From: Zygnema circumcarinatum
Lineage: Eukaryota; Streptophyta; Zygnematophyceae; Zygnematales; Zygnemataceae
Direction of reading: 5' to 3'
NCBI GenBank assembly: GCA_037447605.1
Contig: CM074808.1
Coordinates: 2,239,945 to 2,303,944, forward strand
Length of the DNA: 64,000 bases
Below are positions 45,473-57,561 of this stretch, piece after piece. The stretch's first letter is position 1. Each line of letters begins with the position of its first letter. The notes beneath the pieces were generated by a model, which ran no database searches, was not told the DNA's origin, and saw only the letters and a program-made list of their open reading frames with translations. Both the position numbers and the translations under genes were made by a program.

Positions 45473-48400
45473 CTAGTCAAAGCCGAAGCTCCACACGACA
45501 TGGTCCTCCGTGACAGCACTCAGCTTTCCCTTCATCATCTCCAGAGAGGGGTAGGGCGGCAGCAGCAGCTGGTGGAAGCACGTGTGAGCCGTGGGTAGGC
45601 GGCTCAAGTCCACATTCACGCGGAAGATGTGAAACCTGCAGGCCGGGAAACACGCAGACTTCAACGGCGGTGATTCGGACACATGAGCTAGCAACCATGA
45701 GCTTGTTCCAGCAACAGTACAGGAATTTGGACCGGAATTCCTCACAAAAAAAGACACTATCAAGACCAACAATAGGTGTGGCGGTAGCACCGAGAGCACA
45801 CCTGGAAGAAAGCCCAGCAAAGCCATTACTGGGAAGATTCCAAATGGCGGTGGCGAAAAAGAGCAGTTTCCGGCGCTGCTGGGGCGCCATCTCCGCTACT
45901 GCCTGCCAGAACCACTGAATTTGTAGATCCTGAGCAGAGTAGTCGTGATACTCCGCGTGAGCCTGCCAATCAGCAAGCTCCACCTGGCGGTCCTCTCCAT
46001 ACAGAATTCTCTCAAAATCCTCTGGTTCGAGGGGCTCCAAGATCTGGCAACAGAGATGAGTCGTTGTGAGTCTGAATTTCACGAAATCTTGGCAAACCCT
46101 CTAATTTAGTGACAGAAAACAGTACTCGAATTTCTCTGTAAAAGGTTTCCAAAATTACCTGCTTCAGGGTGATGTTGTCTGTGAGCAGCTCCTCAAACCC
46201 TGCAACAAACGCTGCCACCTGGCTCTCTACTGAACGGACCAAGTGCCACTGTACAAGAAGGCGGATAAATTCATTGCGGTTGGCGAAGGTCACAGGGTGA
46301 TGCTCCCCTCCGGGAAGAAGCTCCACTGTGATGTGAGAGCCTAACTCTTCACTCGCTGTTGAGAATGTCAGGGCAAGATGCTCCACCTGCATGCGCCATC
46401 AGGAATCGGTATCCATGAAAATGGAATTTACCCGATTCTGGGTCGACCGGCCTCAGAAAACTGGTCTGAACTTCTATGACCGGATACAGCAGAAGCAAGG
46501 ACGAATCTACATCTGGCCTGACTGCCCGCCATAATGATTCATAGAGCGTGCATAACTCCACAAACTCTTAAAAAAATGAAAGTGGCAGAGTGACCTCTAC
46601 TACCTTCATACACTTGGAATGCGGCCTCCTTACCTCTTCCGGAGGCACATCAAGAATCTTGCGGCAACTCGCATAGAGGATTGGATCCACTTCAGCCGCG
46701 TCCTCTAAATGCACCTCTCTCTGAGCGAGCTGTTTGAAGAACGCTCGAGAAAAGCGAGCATCAATTTGGATTTCGTGCACCAATGCAAGAGCGACAAGTC
46801 GGCCGCAGAATCTGTAGTAGGCCAGATGGCCCGGGTTGAATCGTGACGCCTGCAAGGCTTGGCAGTGCTCTTGTGAGATAAACAATTAAGTAGGGCATAT
46901 GAGAAAGTTGTGAAGATTGCTGACACGCCTCCTACTTGCCTCCTCCCTTGCTCATAAACCCAGAATTCACAATCAAAAGAATCATTCTAAGATGCTGAAG
47001 GCAACCCCCCCTGCCCCCTGCCGCCATCGTAAAAGTACAAACTGCGTGAAGCAATCTCTAACAATTCTCAGCCTCATTTACACTTAATTTTGAAATCGAC
47101 ACAAATAGTGTTGCACGTCAATGAGAGTGGTGAAAGGCTACCGCACCGGATTGGGCGAGAACCGCTGTCTATCATGCGGGCAAGGCTGGAATAGGGCGCG
47201 GTTTGGATCGAAAACCTCCTGTCCCAACAGGGCAAAAAACTCCCTCACAACGCCTTGCCCAGCAGCTTCCTCATTGGCAAACTGAACCACGATTCCATTC
47301 CTAAGGATTCTCGAATCCGCATGAACAATCTGCTCAAAAGCTTCACCCAAAACGTTGGAACCGCGTGCTACAATGATTTCTTGCCTGTCCCGATAATCCT
47401 CACCAGCCCGTGGGAGCAGCTGATGCACCCATCTCTCCTTAGTTTCAAACTCCAAAAATTCCCTTTTCTTTAAAAGCCAGCTGAGGTCATCTCCGGGGCC
47501 AAGCTTGCTGCGGTACAAGTATGCATTGATAACTTTTCTCCTCCTTTTCAAGAACTCAGAGAATCTTTCTTCAAACGAAATGAGATCTGCAGAAGTGGGC
47601 ATGCACTGCCCTTCCCTGCTACTACATGACGATTCTAAAACTTCTTGTGCCGCATTCATTCCCCGCAAAATAATGGGCACCACCCTTCGAATAGATCCTG
47701 GGACTTTCTGCAGGGCATCATGGTAAGAGGCATCTCGCACAGTTGATAGATGCGTAGCCATAATAAAGTCAAAAACACCCACTAAGCAAGCCTCTAACGA
47801 CTCCAGCAGCCCAATGAGGAGATTTTTGCAGCTCTCTGCCATATTCACTCCACTTGGCGCGATCCTATTAGCTATACAGGCATAGCATGGGCCTATCATC
47901 TTCGCAAAGCATTCCGCATCGGGAATGGTAAGGGGGCAGCTGTTGTCCACCTCTACGCCAGAGACAAAGGCCACGACTGTATCAGCTAAACCCTTCTGAA
48001 GCCGCATCACTGCTTCTTCTATAATGCCAAAGAGGGTCTGAATCATGGCTTCCCTTTCCAACCCCAGGTTGCCAAAAACTTCCCCACGTTCCGGATTTTT
48101 TTCCAGCAGACGCGCGAGGGCACATCGACAAGCGTGGTACGCTGCTCCAACTTCCGATTGAGTTTCATGCAGCGCGGAGGAAAGGACCTGCTCGCGAAGG
48201 AGCCTGCAGAAGTCCATCAAAATGGGGACAAACCAGTCCTGCAGATCGAGCATCTGCAGCATACTCGCAAAGATGCGGAGTCAGTGAACTGGCCTCATGC
48301 GTCGAGGCTCTGGTCAGCTACTCCGAATCACCACCCATGCAATATCGTGGTGGAAGAGTCGACCGACCGGTGGGGCAGGGTAAAGCTCTTTATCCCTTTA

Positions 48401-50112
48401 AGCACATGAGGAGGTGCCAACAACAAATGATCGTCAACTAGCTGGTCAAACTCGCACCGTTTCCGAGCTGAATTAAGTTAGGCCAGAAAAGCACCTGGAA
48501 ACTATGAAGAGCTGCTTCTGGGTTGGTGAAGAGTCGAATACAATCTACTCCACATTCACGGTCATATGCAACGTCGGACAAGAGGAGAGAAGTCAAGGCT
48601 CTGCTGCCGCCACTGTTTCTAAAAATCTCAAGATGTCGCACAACTGAGGAACTTTTTTGCTGCGCAAGGATAAACTTGGCTGTTGACTTCTTGATCTGAG
48701 TCCGGAGGGCGTGACAGCCATCGATGTCTAAATGCTGCACCAGAAAGGGATTAAGTAAATGTCAGGCGCACTGTTGTTTCTTGCACTATTCACTCAGTAA
48801 GGTAATGATTGAGACGGCCGCTTCACAATGAAATTCACAGTGAACTTAGGACTTACTGTTTCTGCTTTGCCATGACTGGCAGAAAATGGGCTATATGGCA
48901 GTCAGACTGATGTCCAAGCATTAAGTCACTCTAACAACGGAAGTAAAAATAGAAAATAATAATGACTCCAATGGTTTCACTTGAATACTACGTTTTTTGC
49001 AGCAATTATTTCTTTGATTTGGAATAAGCACCAAGTCACGAAGAACTATGATGGCTGTCACAATGGCAACTACATGCTTAGTATAGTTGCAGCAAGTAAC
49101 TCAGCACAATCGACAAACCCCTTACATACTCCTCCTTGATACTTTTCTCTATCCAGCTTCATGACAAGTTTCATACTTAAGAGTCCCTTACCTCGCCATT
49201 TCGCCGTTTGGAAAGAAGACTGGATACCGGGGTAACTATTCCCGACTCTACTAAATTTCCTCCCTCTTGCTGCCGGAGTGTGCACGATTTGAAGCGTGCA
49301 ACAAGCTGCAGGGTAACACCATTCGTAACCCCACATTGCTCCAGAGAACACTTACCCTGAGAGAGTTTCAGAAGTCCGGCAATAGCAGGAGAGCAAACCA
49401 GAATAGATAAGTTAGACCACCACCTCCGCCGAACAGCAAAGCTTTGAAAACATTACGCAATCCATCTCCTAACGTTGAAGATTAGGCAAAACCATTAATG
49501 CGAGAACGCTTCTGCATTCATTAGTCGGAGGCTGGCGGTCTGGCATAATTGAGTTACCTTCCTCGTCAACATATTAGAAATCAAACGGCACATTCAGCAT
49601 GGTTGAGAATACGATTGAATGATCAGGTTGTTTTTTTACAGCCTCCGAGAAAAATGCATACTATTTCTAATGTGAGTCCAAACGCTCCAGTCAAAAACTT
49701 GTCATTTCACTTCCTTACACTTCTATCCACTAGCTCACTTTAAAAAGCGAAGAAAAGAGGGAATTAAACCAGCATTAAAATGTCAAACCTGAAGCTGCTT
49801 GCCTAGATAAAAGAGGTGCTGGTCCGAGAAGCGAGCATGGCGAGGTACTTCGCAGTTTACGCGTTCCAAAACAGTTTCCACTGTGTCCTGCAGACGAGCA
49901 TGCACCACGATTGGCTGCACCTCCTGGTCAGTCTTAACCAGAAAGCGAACAGCTTGTTCCGCATTCTGCTCGAGCCCCCTGCTTACTATCAATTCTGTGG
50001 CCTCTAAGAGGCTCACAGGCCGCTTGTGCGAGCAGCACTGTCCTGTCGCCTTGGTCTGCTTTTGCCCTTCCCTATCTTCCTCGCCATTCACATCCATCGT
50101 CAGCTCTAGCAT
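45473..50112 (-). CDS. UPL5: UPL5-type HECT E3 ubiquitin ligase, ~877 aa
   Basis: Eight exons join in phase: 49789–50112, 49192–49305, 48495–48734, 47147–48253, 46634–46849, 46159–46386, 45802–46043 and 45473–45635. The product length is close to Arabidopsis UPL5 (about 870 aa). A ubiquitin-like domain is readable at about aa 55–110 (VRFLVKTDQEVQPIVVHARL, then YLGKQLQ and LVARFKS). The HECT domain fills the C-terminal half: GIVVQFANEEAAGQGVVREF, FNPGHLAYYRFCGRLVALAL, RNEFIRLLVQWHL and LPTAHTCFHQLLLPPYPS, in which the Cys (about aa 843) is the thioester residue. UPL5 ligases transfer ubiquitin to substrates; Arabidopsis UPL5 is reported to target WRKY53 in leaf senescence. A small exon of the UBL end may be missing between 49305 and 49789. 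The gene is divergent from NSE2, with 108 bp between start codons. Confidence 0.85.
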
Positions 50113-50220
50113 CAGACTCTGAAAAGCGCTCGTCCTGCAACTCTACGAAAAGACGCTTCTCGTCTGCAGGGAGGGCGCGGGAAAGTGGGGGGATTTGATT
50201 TCGTCCGTCTGCGCGCAGCC
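50113..50220. promoter_or_regulatory. Very short bidirectional promoter, UPL5 / NSE2
   Basis: Only 108 bp lie between the two divergent start codons. It contains GCGCGGGAAA, whose GCGGGAAA core (50177–50184) matches an E2F/DP site. No TATA box is visible. Confidence 0.6.
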
Positions 50221-52253
50221 ATGGCGGCCGTGGCCAAGCAGAGGCTGGAGAGCATGGTCGCCTCAGCGATCAAGAGGCAGCGCGACCTGCAGGAGGTGTG
50301 GACTTGCAATGCACTGAGGAACTGCAAAATGGGCTGCTGGAGGCGAGGCATCGAAGCAGCTGACGAGGTATGGGCCGGCGGTGAGGCCGGTGCAGGAGTT
50401 GGAGGCGAACGCGGTCATGGTCAGGATGATTGCCGAAGTTATGGAGAAGGAGAATAACACTGCAGAGGTGGGCCTATGTTTGTTGTTAGACCTGTGAGAA
50501 TGCGAAAGTTCGTTTGGAATGAGGTGTGCTCTTTTCGTCTGCTGGAGAAGGTGATGGAAAGAGTCCCAATTCATGCCTTATATCATAAATTCTTCCTGCA
50601 TTACTTATGAAAGTTTCTAGATTCCTGTAATTTGCGGAGAACGATTGCAGTATTGGACTACTGCAATTTCAAGTCCTGCCGCTTTTGAATTTCTGCTTTT
50701 TTGCTCCGTTCAGGTGGAAGGGCTTGGAGAGGCGATCCTAGAGACTGCTCGGGTTCTTGCTGACTGGGACTCCTACTGTGAAGCGTTGGAAGCGGTTACC
50801 CACAAATATTCATACAAATCCGAGGTGGACCCTTGTACCTTAGGTCTGAACTTGAAGTTTCATGCATGTATGTATGTGTGTGCATGCATGGAACCATCTC
50901 GAAGGCTAGTCTTTGTTTGAATTTTCATTGAAAGTGGAGCATGATTGCCTTTTCAGGTTGTTCCTACAGATTTTGAGGTCCTGATTAGAGAAGAAGTGAA
51001 GAAAATCTCTAGGAAAAAGAAGTCGTCGCCGGAAAACCATCCGTGCTATCTTGCGTTCAAGGAGGCTGTATGGGTAAGCCAGCGCAACACTCAATGATTT
51101 CTTAGCCTCTGGAAGGTTGGACATAGATTATGATGGCAGTCCATCTATCCATTGTCAGCTCTGGCGTGGGAAAAGGTGAGGAAAAAATCCATTTAAAGGC
51201 ATTATGGCAGTGTTTGGATTCTACCTAGTTTAATGTCCAACTGATGAATGCACATTGGTGTATGCTCAACAGGTGGAGCTTGTATGATATTGAAGTAGGA
51301 CCACAAAAAGCATCAGATGTCACCTTCCTTCGAAAGAGTTCTTGACAGATGATATTACTCTATTCGGAATAAAGTTCGATTGCTCGAGAATCCACAAGAT
51401 TTTAACTTCCAAATATCTCGTCCTATCAGTTTTCTTTGAGTAAATTGAGAAACGTATGGATAATCCCAGGTTACATTGTATCTGTATCCTGGCAGAATGT
51501 GCATCATGCTGGTCAAGCCATGCCTGGAACAGAGGACGAGGAGATGGTGGTAACTTCAGCGACCGGCTTGGCGAATGTCTCGTGCCCTCTCACTGCTCGG
51601 CCTGTGGTCGACCTCGAAGATCCTGTCCGCAGGTTTGTCCATAGATACTTTATGGAAGCTTGCTGCTTGGCGCACTTATCCTAGTTTTTAAAATTGAAGG
51701 ACCTCTTTCACTCTTTTGTATTCGATGTACTGTTGTTTGATCGCAACGAGTGCTTATTGAGAAATTAAGACTTGTGTCGGTCCGGTTGCAGCACGGAATG
51801 CCAACACATATACGATCGTAAGGCCGTCCTTGCATACTTGGGATCAAGACAACGGCAATGCCCGATTGCGGGTGAGTCCCTCCTCTGCCATGTTTCCGTT
51901 CATGAATGCAGTCTGCATGACATTCTAAGGATGGTGGCGAGTTCCTCTGAAGATTAGTTTTCTCCTCTTATAAGTGTTTTCGTGTCGCTACTAGTTTCAG
52001 AGCAGAAACTATAAGCCAGTTCCTGCTATTGCTGATATCTCTCCTTTTTGGCGCTTGAAAGTTTTGTTCCACAGGCTCAATTGATGGGTGTCTATAGCCG
52101 TTTGCCGCTTTATTCCATTGCGCAGGTTGCCCTAAGAAGATTACAGGGAGTGTGGTGAGTTCTGATGCAAAGCTCTTGATGGAACTGAAAGAAATGCGGA
52201 TGAGGGCAGCTGGTGCGACTCAACAGTTTGATGACTACACGGAGCTGGACTGA
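50221..52253 (+). CDS. MMS21: NSE2/MMS21 SUMO E3 ligase of the SMC5/6 complex, 239 aa
   Basis: Seven exons join in phase: 50221–50295, 50396–50467, 50714–50824, 50957–51073, 51496–51632, 51792–51871 and 52126–52253. The length is close to Arabidopsis MMS21/HPY2 (about 250 aa). The N-terminal half is helical (ANAVMVRMIAEVMEKEN, LGEAILETARVLADWDSY) and in the family contacts SMC5. The SP-RING is complete: VSCPLTARPVVD, STECQHIYDRKAVLAYL, QCPIAGCPKK, with zinc ligands at about C174, H176, C194 and C199. It promotes SUMO transfer in DNA repair and, in plants, meristem cell cycling. The first intron is only 100 nt. The end, FDDYTELD, is acidic. Confidence 0.9.
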
Positions 52254-53848
52254 CGCGCAGTCTCCTCTAGCAGCCTCTGTATGTTAATGTTAGTTAGCTC
52301 AAGGGCAGGTGACTGAGTCAGGATCGACTGATGCAGTCTGCACATGTACATAGCAACCACTTTGGAAGGCATATCTTCTTTGCAGAGATATTTTTGTATT
52401 GTGACGTTTCAGGAATTGATCTTTTGTCAAATTGTCATCTTGCCTGAAAAGCGTGGTTTGTGCGTTTTGCCCGCAAATTCTGACGTCGTGGAGACTCTGC
52501 GGAACCTCGTCTGCAATGCTGCAACTGCGGGGTGCGTTCACCACCGTTCACATTGCATCAGGTTGTGCGCACAGCCTGCCTTGCGACGATGGCTCGTTCC
52601 AAGCACCGGGCTTGTCTTTGCCACGGACCTGACAACGCGTTGCGTTTCGAGATGGCGCCACAACACACGTGCGCGGTAGATGAGAGGCGGAGTCCAACAA
52701 CTGGTTGTCCAGAGCCTTGCGCGCCTCAGCGGGCGGGGGAGGTTCCATGGAGAGTTAGTTGTGCCGGCCGTCGTGTGCGACGCGTCTCCGAGTTTCCATC
52801 GGGCCGCATTTTGCCAACGTGGCGCCGACGTGGATGCCACGACAGCGTTTTGGCGCACAAAAAAAACTCCGTGCACGCCTGCTCGCAGCCTGCGACCCGC
52901 CGTAGCAGTGACGTGACCGCCTCCCGAGGGCGCCGACCGCGTGGCGGCCCAACATGCACATGCTTGCACCAAAACTGGCGACAGTACAGTAATGGCTAGA
53001 CCAGAACCAACTGTCTTTGCTTGCACTAGGTCGTAGGGCGCAGCGTCAGGGTACTGTGAGACGCGATTAATATGCAATTGGGCAGTCGTGCCTGTTGAGG
53101 AGAAGACGGCAAATGGAACTTCAAGTGGGTACGGCATGTGTGGCTCCGCTTCCACATCTACTGGGAGCCTGCTTCCTCATGCAAAGGCAGGCTGGGTAGC
53201 TTTCGGTGGGCGGCAATAGTAGTCACTGTATAGCTTCTAACGGGCTGCTGCTGGAACCACCTGGCAGTCAGCTATTAAGACACGTCATTCGTTTTGTACA
53301 GTCCAGTTTTAATGCGGATTCTCTTGATACTGGAGACCTCTATTGCATCCTTTCAGTTCGGACGACGAAATTTTTTGAAGGCAGAACCTTCTCATTTGCA
53401 GAATTCGACCCATCTGCTTCCTTTTTTTATGCTGTCCTGCTATCGGGTTTCTGAAATCCTCGTCGCCATGAGTAGATCGACTCTTGCTATACTGCGTAGA
53501 AGGGGCTTGGTGTCCTTGTTGTCTGTCATATGACTTCTCCTCAGTTATCTGAGGAGAACTTGCACTACGGGCCAATGCAAGCCTCAAAAAAGAGGAGAGA
53601 AAAGGAGGGCACCTCCCCAAAAGCAGCAAGACAGAGAACTGCGAAGAACCTGACTGAACAATGGATTAAGAAAATATTTACAAGAAAGGTCTCTGTACAA
53701 AGCAGGAAAGTGGAACTACCCGACCCCTTGCCATAGCTGTCAACATACATGTGGCAAATCTGTTGTTTATCCTGATCTCCATTAGTCCAAGTAGTAAGGA
53801 GCAGCGCTTGCCTCGACACTAAGCGCTCAACGTCGCAGCATATACCCA
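52254..53848. other. Intergenic between convergent genes
   Basis: 3' flanks of NSE2 (plus) and the coiled-coil gene (minus). A 205-codon minus-strand ORF (53155–52538) lies in a GC-rich patch; it has no recognisable domain and is treated as unsupported. Confidence 0.5.
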
Positions 53849-56353
53849 CTAAGTCAGAGCTTCTTGCCACTCGAAAATAACATGAATGAAGAAAACGGTA
53901 TGCCAAGGCTCCTCTGTATGAGTTGGTCGATTCCGCGGAATGACCTCGACATCATCTCCCCATGCGTCCCACACCTCATCGAATTCACCGCTATCATCTG
54001 CAGAGGCCTCCCACATCGGCCCTGTTTCCCACTCCGTAGAAGCAGTCGGCGCAAGCCCCGACAGAGGCCCTTCACTGAACTCTTTCCCTTGTGCTATTCG
54101 GAGGCCGCTGACCCCAGAAGGCATGAGAAATAGGCGAGAAATAAATGCAAGAGCTTTATCAAGACCTCGCCTCAAGCATGCCGCAGCGGCTGCGAGAAGC
54201 TGAAGACTGCCTTTTCCGCTGCGCAACTCAAGTTGCCGGGACTCATCACCAGCACCTTCCGCTGCTGCTGCTTCCCCCTCTATCGGTCGAGCCTGAAATT
54301 CAGCTGTCTCCACTTCACCTCCAAGCAAACGAGCCTGGTGACGAAGCCGTCTTGCCAACCGTTTGTTTTCTTTTTTCAGCCCATCACATTGTTTTTGACT
54401 GTCTGCAGAAAAGCCATCGTAATACATTTCAATTTCTTTTCAGGGGAACAACCAGATCCCTTATAATCCTAAAACTGAGTTCAAGAAATACCAATATTGC
54501 ATGCACCTAACAGAATCACCAATTAAGAATAAATTTGGGAGTTAATTTCCAGTTGTCAGAAACCACACGGTTTAAAATATATATCGACCTACATGCATCC
54601 GAAACTTAAAAAAGAACCACAAGACAGTTGAATCAAAAACGTGAAAAAAGTTCGTACAAACATGCTTCATTAGATCAGAACAGCGGCACGACTTTATATC
54701 AATATGGACTATGCATTGCAACGAACCTTCAAGCTTGTCTGCGGTGGTTTGGAGCTCTCTCTGGCAACACCTCATGTAGCCATGCAAGGCCCGTTCTGTT
54801 GTCACTCGTGTGTACGATTCAAATCGAGCTCTCTGCAAAGCCTCGAGGGCAGCACGCTCTGCAACTTGCACTCTCTGGAGTAATCCAGCGAAGTGGTGTG
54901 TATCCTGTGCAGAATTCCCAAAGACATCTCCGAGAGTTAATGCATCTACAAAAAGAAACTTCGGAAATTTCTCCATCAACAAAAGTACTTCGTGATGTAC
55001 AAGTCGAAGCCGTCAGTACACGCACGGAAAATGCAAACAAGCGATAACATGTAGACCAGTAAGCAATTCTTCCTGCATTCATCCACCTTCAACCTGTATC
55101 GGAAGAAACATCTACAATGTAACCTCAGAAAACGTCGGGAAGGGGCGCTGTGTGACCACAATCTTGTCAAATTTTGGCACCGCAGCTTTCAAGGAAGATT
55201 GTGCCCCTACTCAGTATGTTTTGCGTAGCGACTGCAACCACCTGGTCATTGATAAGAAGCACATACTCTAAAACCTCCCAAACCACAGACTTAATGGTCA
55301 AGCTATTCGATTCTTTCATCTACATACTTCTTTGCACACTAGGTTTACAAGCGCATCTACATGACAACTTTTCATAGTCTGGACCCAAGTGCAAGCACCA
55401 AATAGTGCAAAAGCAAAACTCACCATATTTCGCATCCCTAGACTACCGCTCCCTTCCCCATAACCGCCTCCATCGGCATTTCCAGGACCAGCTAGTCTCG
55501 CCAACCCATCATTGCTCCAAATTTCCTCGTTTGTGAGTCGGTCTGGGCTGCTGCCTTCATTTTTTCTGCCGAAAACCTTACGCAGACCATCTGGGGAGAA
55601 CAGACAGGGGGCTAAGTGGGCTTCTATTGCTAGCCTCGCAGCTGACAGAGAGGAGCTCTGCTGCTGTAAGTCGTATATTCTGCACTGAATTTGCTTCAAT
55701 TGCATTGGCGTTCCGTCAATTGCCACACGACTGTGTTGATGCCTGCTCATTAAGCTCAAGCTATCCTCGTACGGCAAAATCTCCGCACTGCCAGGGTTGA
55801 AATTAGTCAAGTGTGAGTCTGGAACCTCTAAGGTGAAGTTGCCACCTGCAGTTCCCCCACAGACTTCCTGCAAGAAACTCGCAGACCTCCCACTTTCCAC
55901 CTCCTGGACAGAGCACAACTGCATCGTAAGACCGCCCAGACGCTGACGATTGTCTTCCTGCAATACATTGGCGTTCTGATGCTCTTGCTGACCGCACAAC
56001 GGGCCATTGCCTTGTTCCAACCCAGCAACTCTCCTGCCAAACACCTGCCTCGTGAGTGCGGCATGATCCGTTTCCGCCTGCCCTAGTTCCCGCAAGCACT
56101 CTTGCTCCCTCATCTTAATTTCCCTCCATGCTTCCCGACAGGCTTCCTCCATAGCTCTCAGTGACTCCTCTGCCAGACGAGCCCTGGATTGCGAGAGGCG
56201 CAGGGCATTCGGCAGCACTTGCAAGGGAGACATGGCTGAATCTGTGGTGGTGGAAGCACTCTGACCCTGCGTGAAAGGCGACTGGAAGTCAGGATCCATC
56301 TGCGGCATCTGCGGCATCTGCGGCCATGCCCCTCCTGCGCCCCCCCCCGCCAT
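53849..56353 (-). CDS. Unrecognised coiled-coil protein, ~606 aa
   Basis: Four exons join in phase: 55424–56353, 55181–55265, 54727–54945 and 53849–54435. The ATG is at 56353 (GCCATGGCGG). The N-terminus has Gly/Ala and a PQMPQMPQM repeat. Residues 60–95 form a charged helix (EESLRAMEEACREAWREIK). A further helical stretch spans the third exon (RVQVAERAALEALQRARFES) and continues over the junction into YYDGFSADSQKQCDGLKKEN then KRLARRLRHQ, a probable coiled coil. The C-terminal ~50 residues are acidic and Trp-rich (GEFDEVWDAWGDDVEVIP). No catalytic domain, signal peptide or clear membrane span is seen. I cannot assign it to a family. The short second exon (YVLLINDQVVAVATQN) is less certain than the others, but the frame continues correctly across it. 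Confidence 0.6.
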
Positions 56354-57561
56354 GGCCGTGCCCGCCCTCTCCCCGCTCCTCCCCAGCCCTGCCCCGCCTC
56401 AGGGGAGGGCTCTGAGCGTCTCAGTTCACACGTGCGAAGGTATCCGTACGGATGCGCCTTCCGCGTGGCGCCGACACCTGGCGGCCGCCGGACACGGTGC
56501 CGCCGCGGAGAGGTCGCCGGTTCGAACCGCCGCGCTGTCAAACACGATATTTGACGTCAGCAGCAGAATTAAAAAACTACAGAACTGGATTCTATGCAGA
56601 ATTACGACATAGGCATGATTGTGCGAAACCGAACAGAACGGGTCCCGTAGCGCATGGGACAGCAGCGCCAGCTGTTCCAGTTCTGAAGGCGGTTGAGTTT
56701 GTCGGCTAGCACGTGTTGGGGATATCTCAAACGCTTTACGGGACTGCCCCCACAGCGACACGCAGTCTGGCTTTGTGCTGTGGGAGAGAGTGTGCTGCGG
56801 AGTGGTCGAGCACAAGAGGGCGCCGCCAGTGGCACCGCAGACAGTGAATAATTTGGGGGAATTTGGGCACTCAAAGACAGGTTAAGAAAGGTTTCCAGCA
56901 CGCGCGGCATATACCAAAGTGCAGACAGTCAACGCACATGCTGTTTGCAAGCTGGCAGACGGTTCTCCATTTGCGAAGAACAAAAACGAAAAATGGTAAA
57001 AACCAAATGATTGACAATATTTCTCAATAGTAAGTACATTTCGAAAGTGGAGACTAATATTATTTGGCGCTGTGGCTCCAAGGGCGGGGAAAGGGAAACC
57101 ACTCGTCCTCCTGCTCCAAACTGGGCAGTAAGAACATGGTTACACTAAGAGCTGCAGTCGCCTGAAACAATATCCGATGCAAATGAGTGCGGATCCCAAG
57201 GAGCCCTCAGCCAGTCATACAGCAACCCGCCTGCTTACAGCGCTGTAATGAAGTGAAACTGAGATCATTCAGAGAGACTAGTTTACACATTAAAGGTGGC
57301 CTTGGCTGCCTGGAAACCTGGCAAAGGATCGCTACCGGCACAGCAGCTGGCGAACAAACAACTAAGTCCTGCGCCTACAAAATGTGCTGCCCCGTATCTT
57401 CAAGCAGCTCCCCTGACAGCCCGCGGACACTCCACAACTTTACGGCATCTCCACTTCCTTTCCTGCCACGATCTGTCTGCGCTTTACAAGCATCTCCCCC
57501 CACCGGGCAGCGAGAGGCCGAGTGGCAGCTGAATTTGCTGCAACACGCCCCGCGTTCCGCC
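56354..57561. other. Intergenic: coiled-coil gene promoter and DnaJ 3' flank
   Basis: About 200 bp next to the start codon are GC-rich with pyrimidine tracts. The remainder is unremarkable. No coding exon is supported. Confidence 0.5.
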
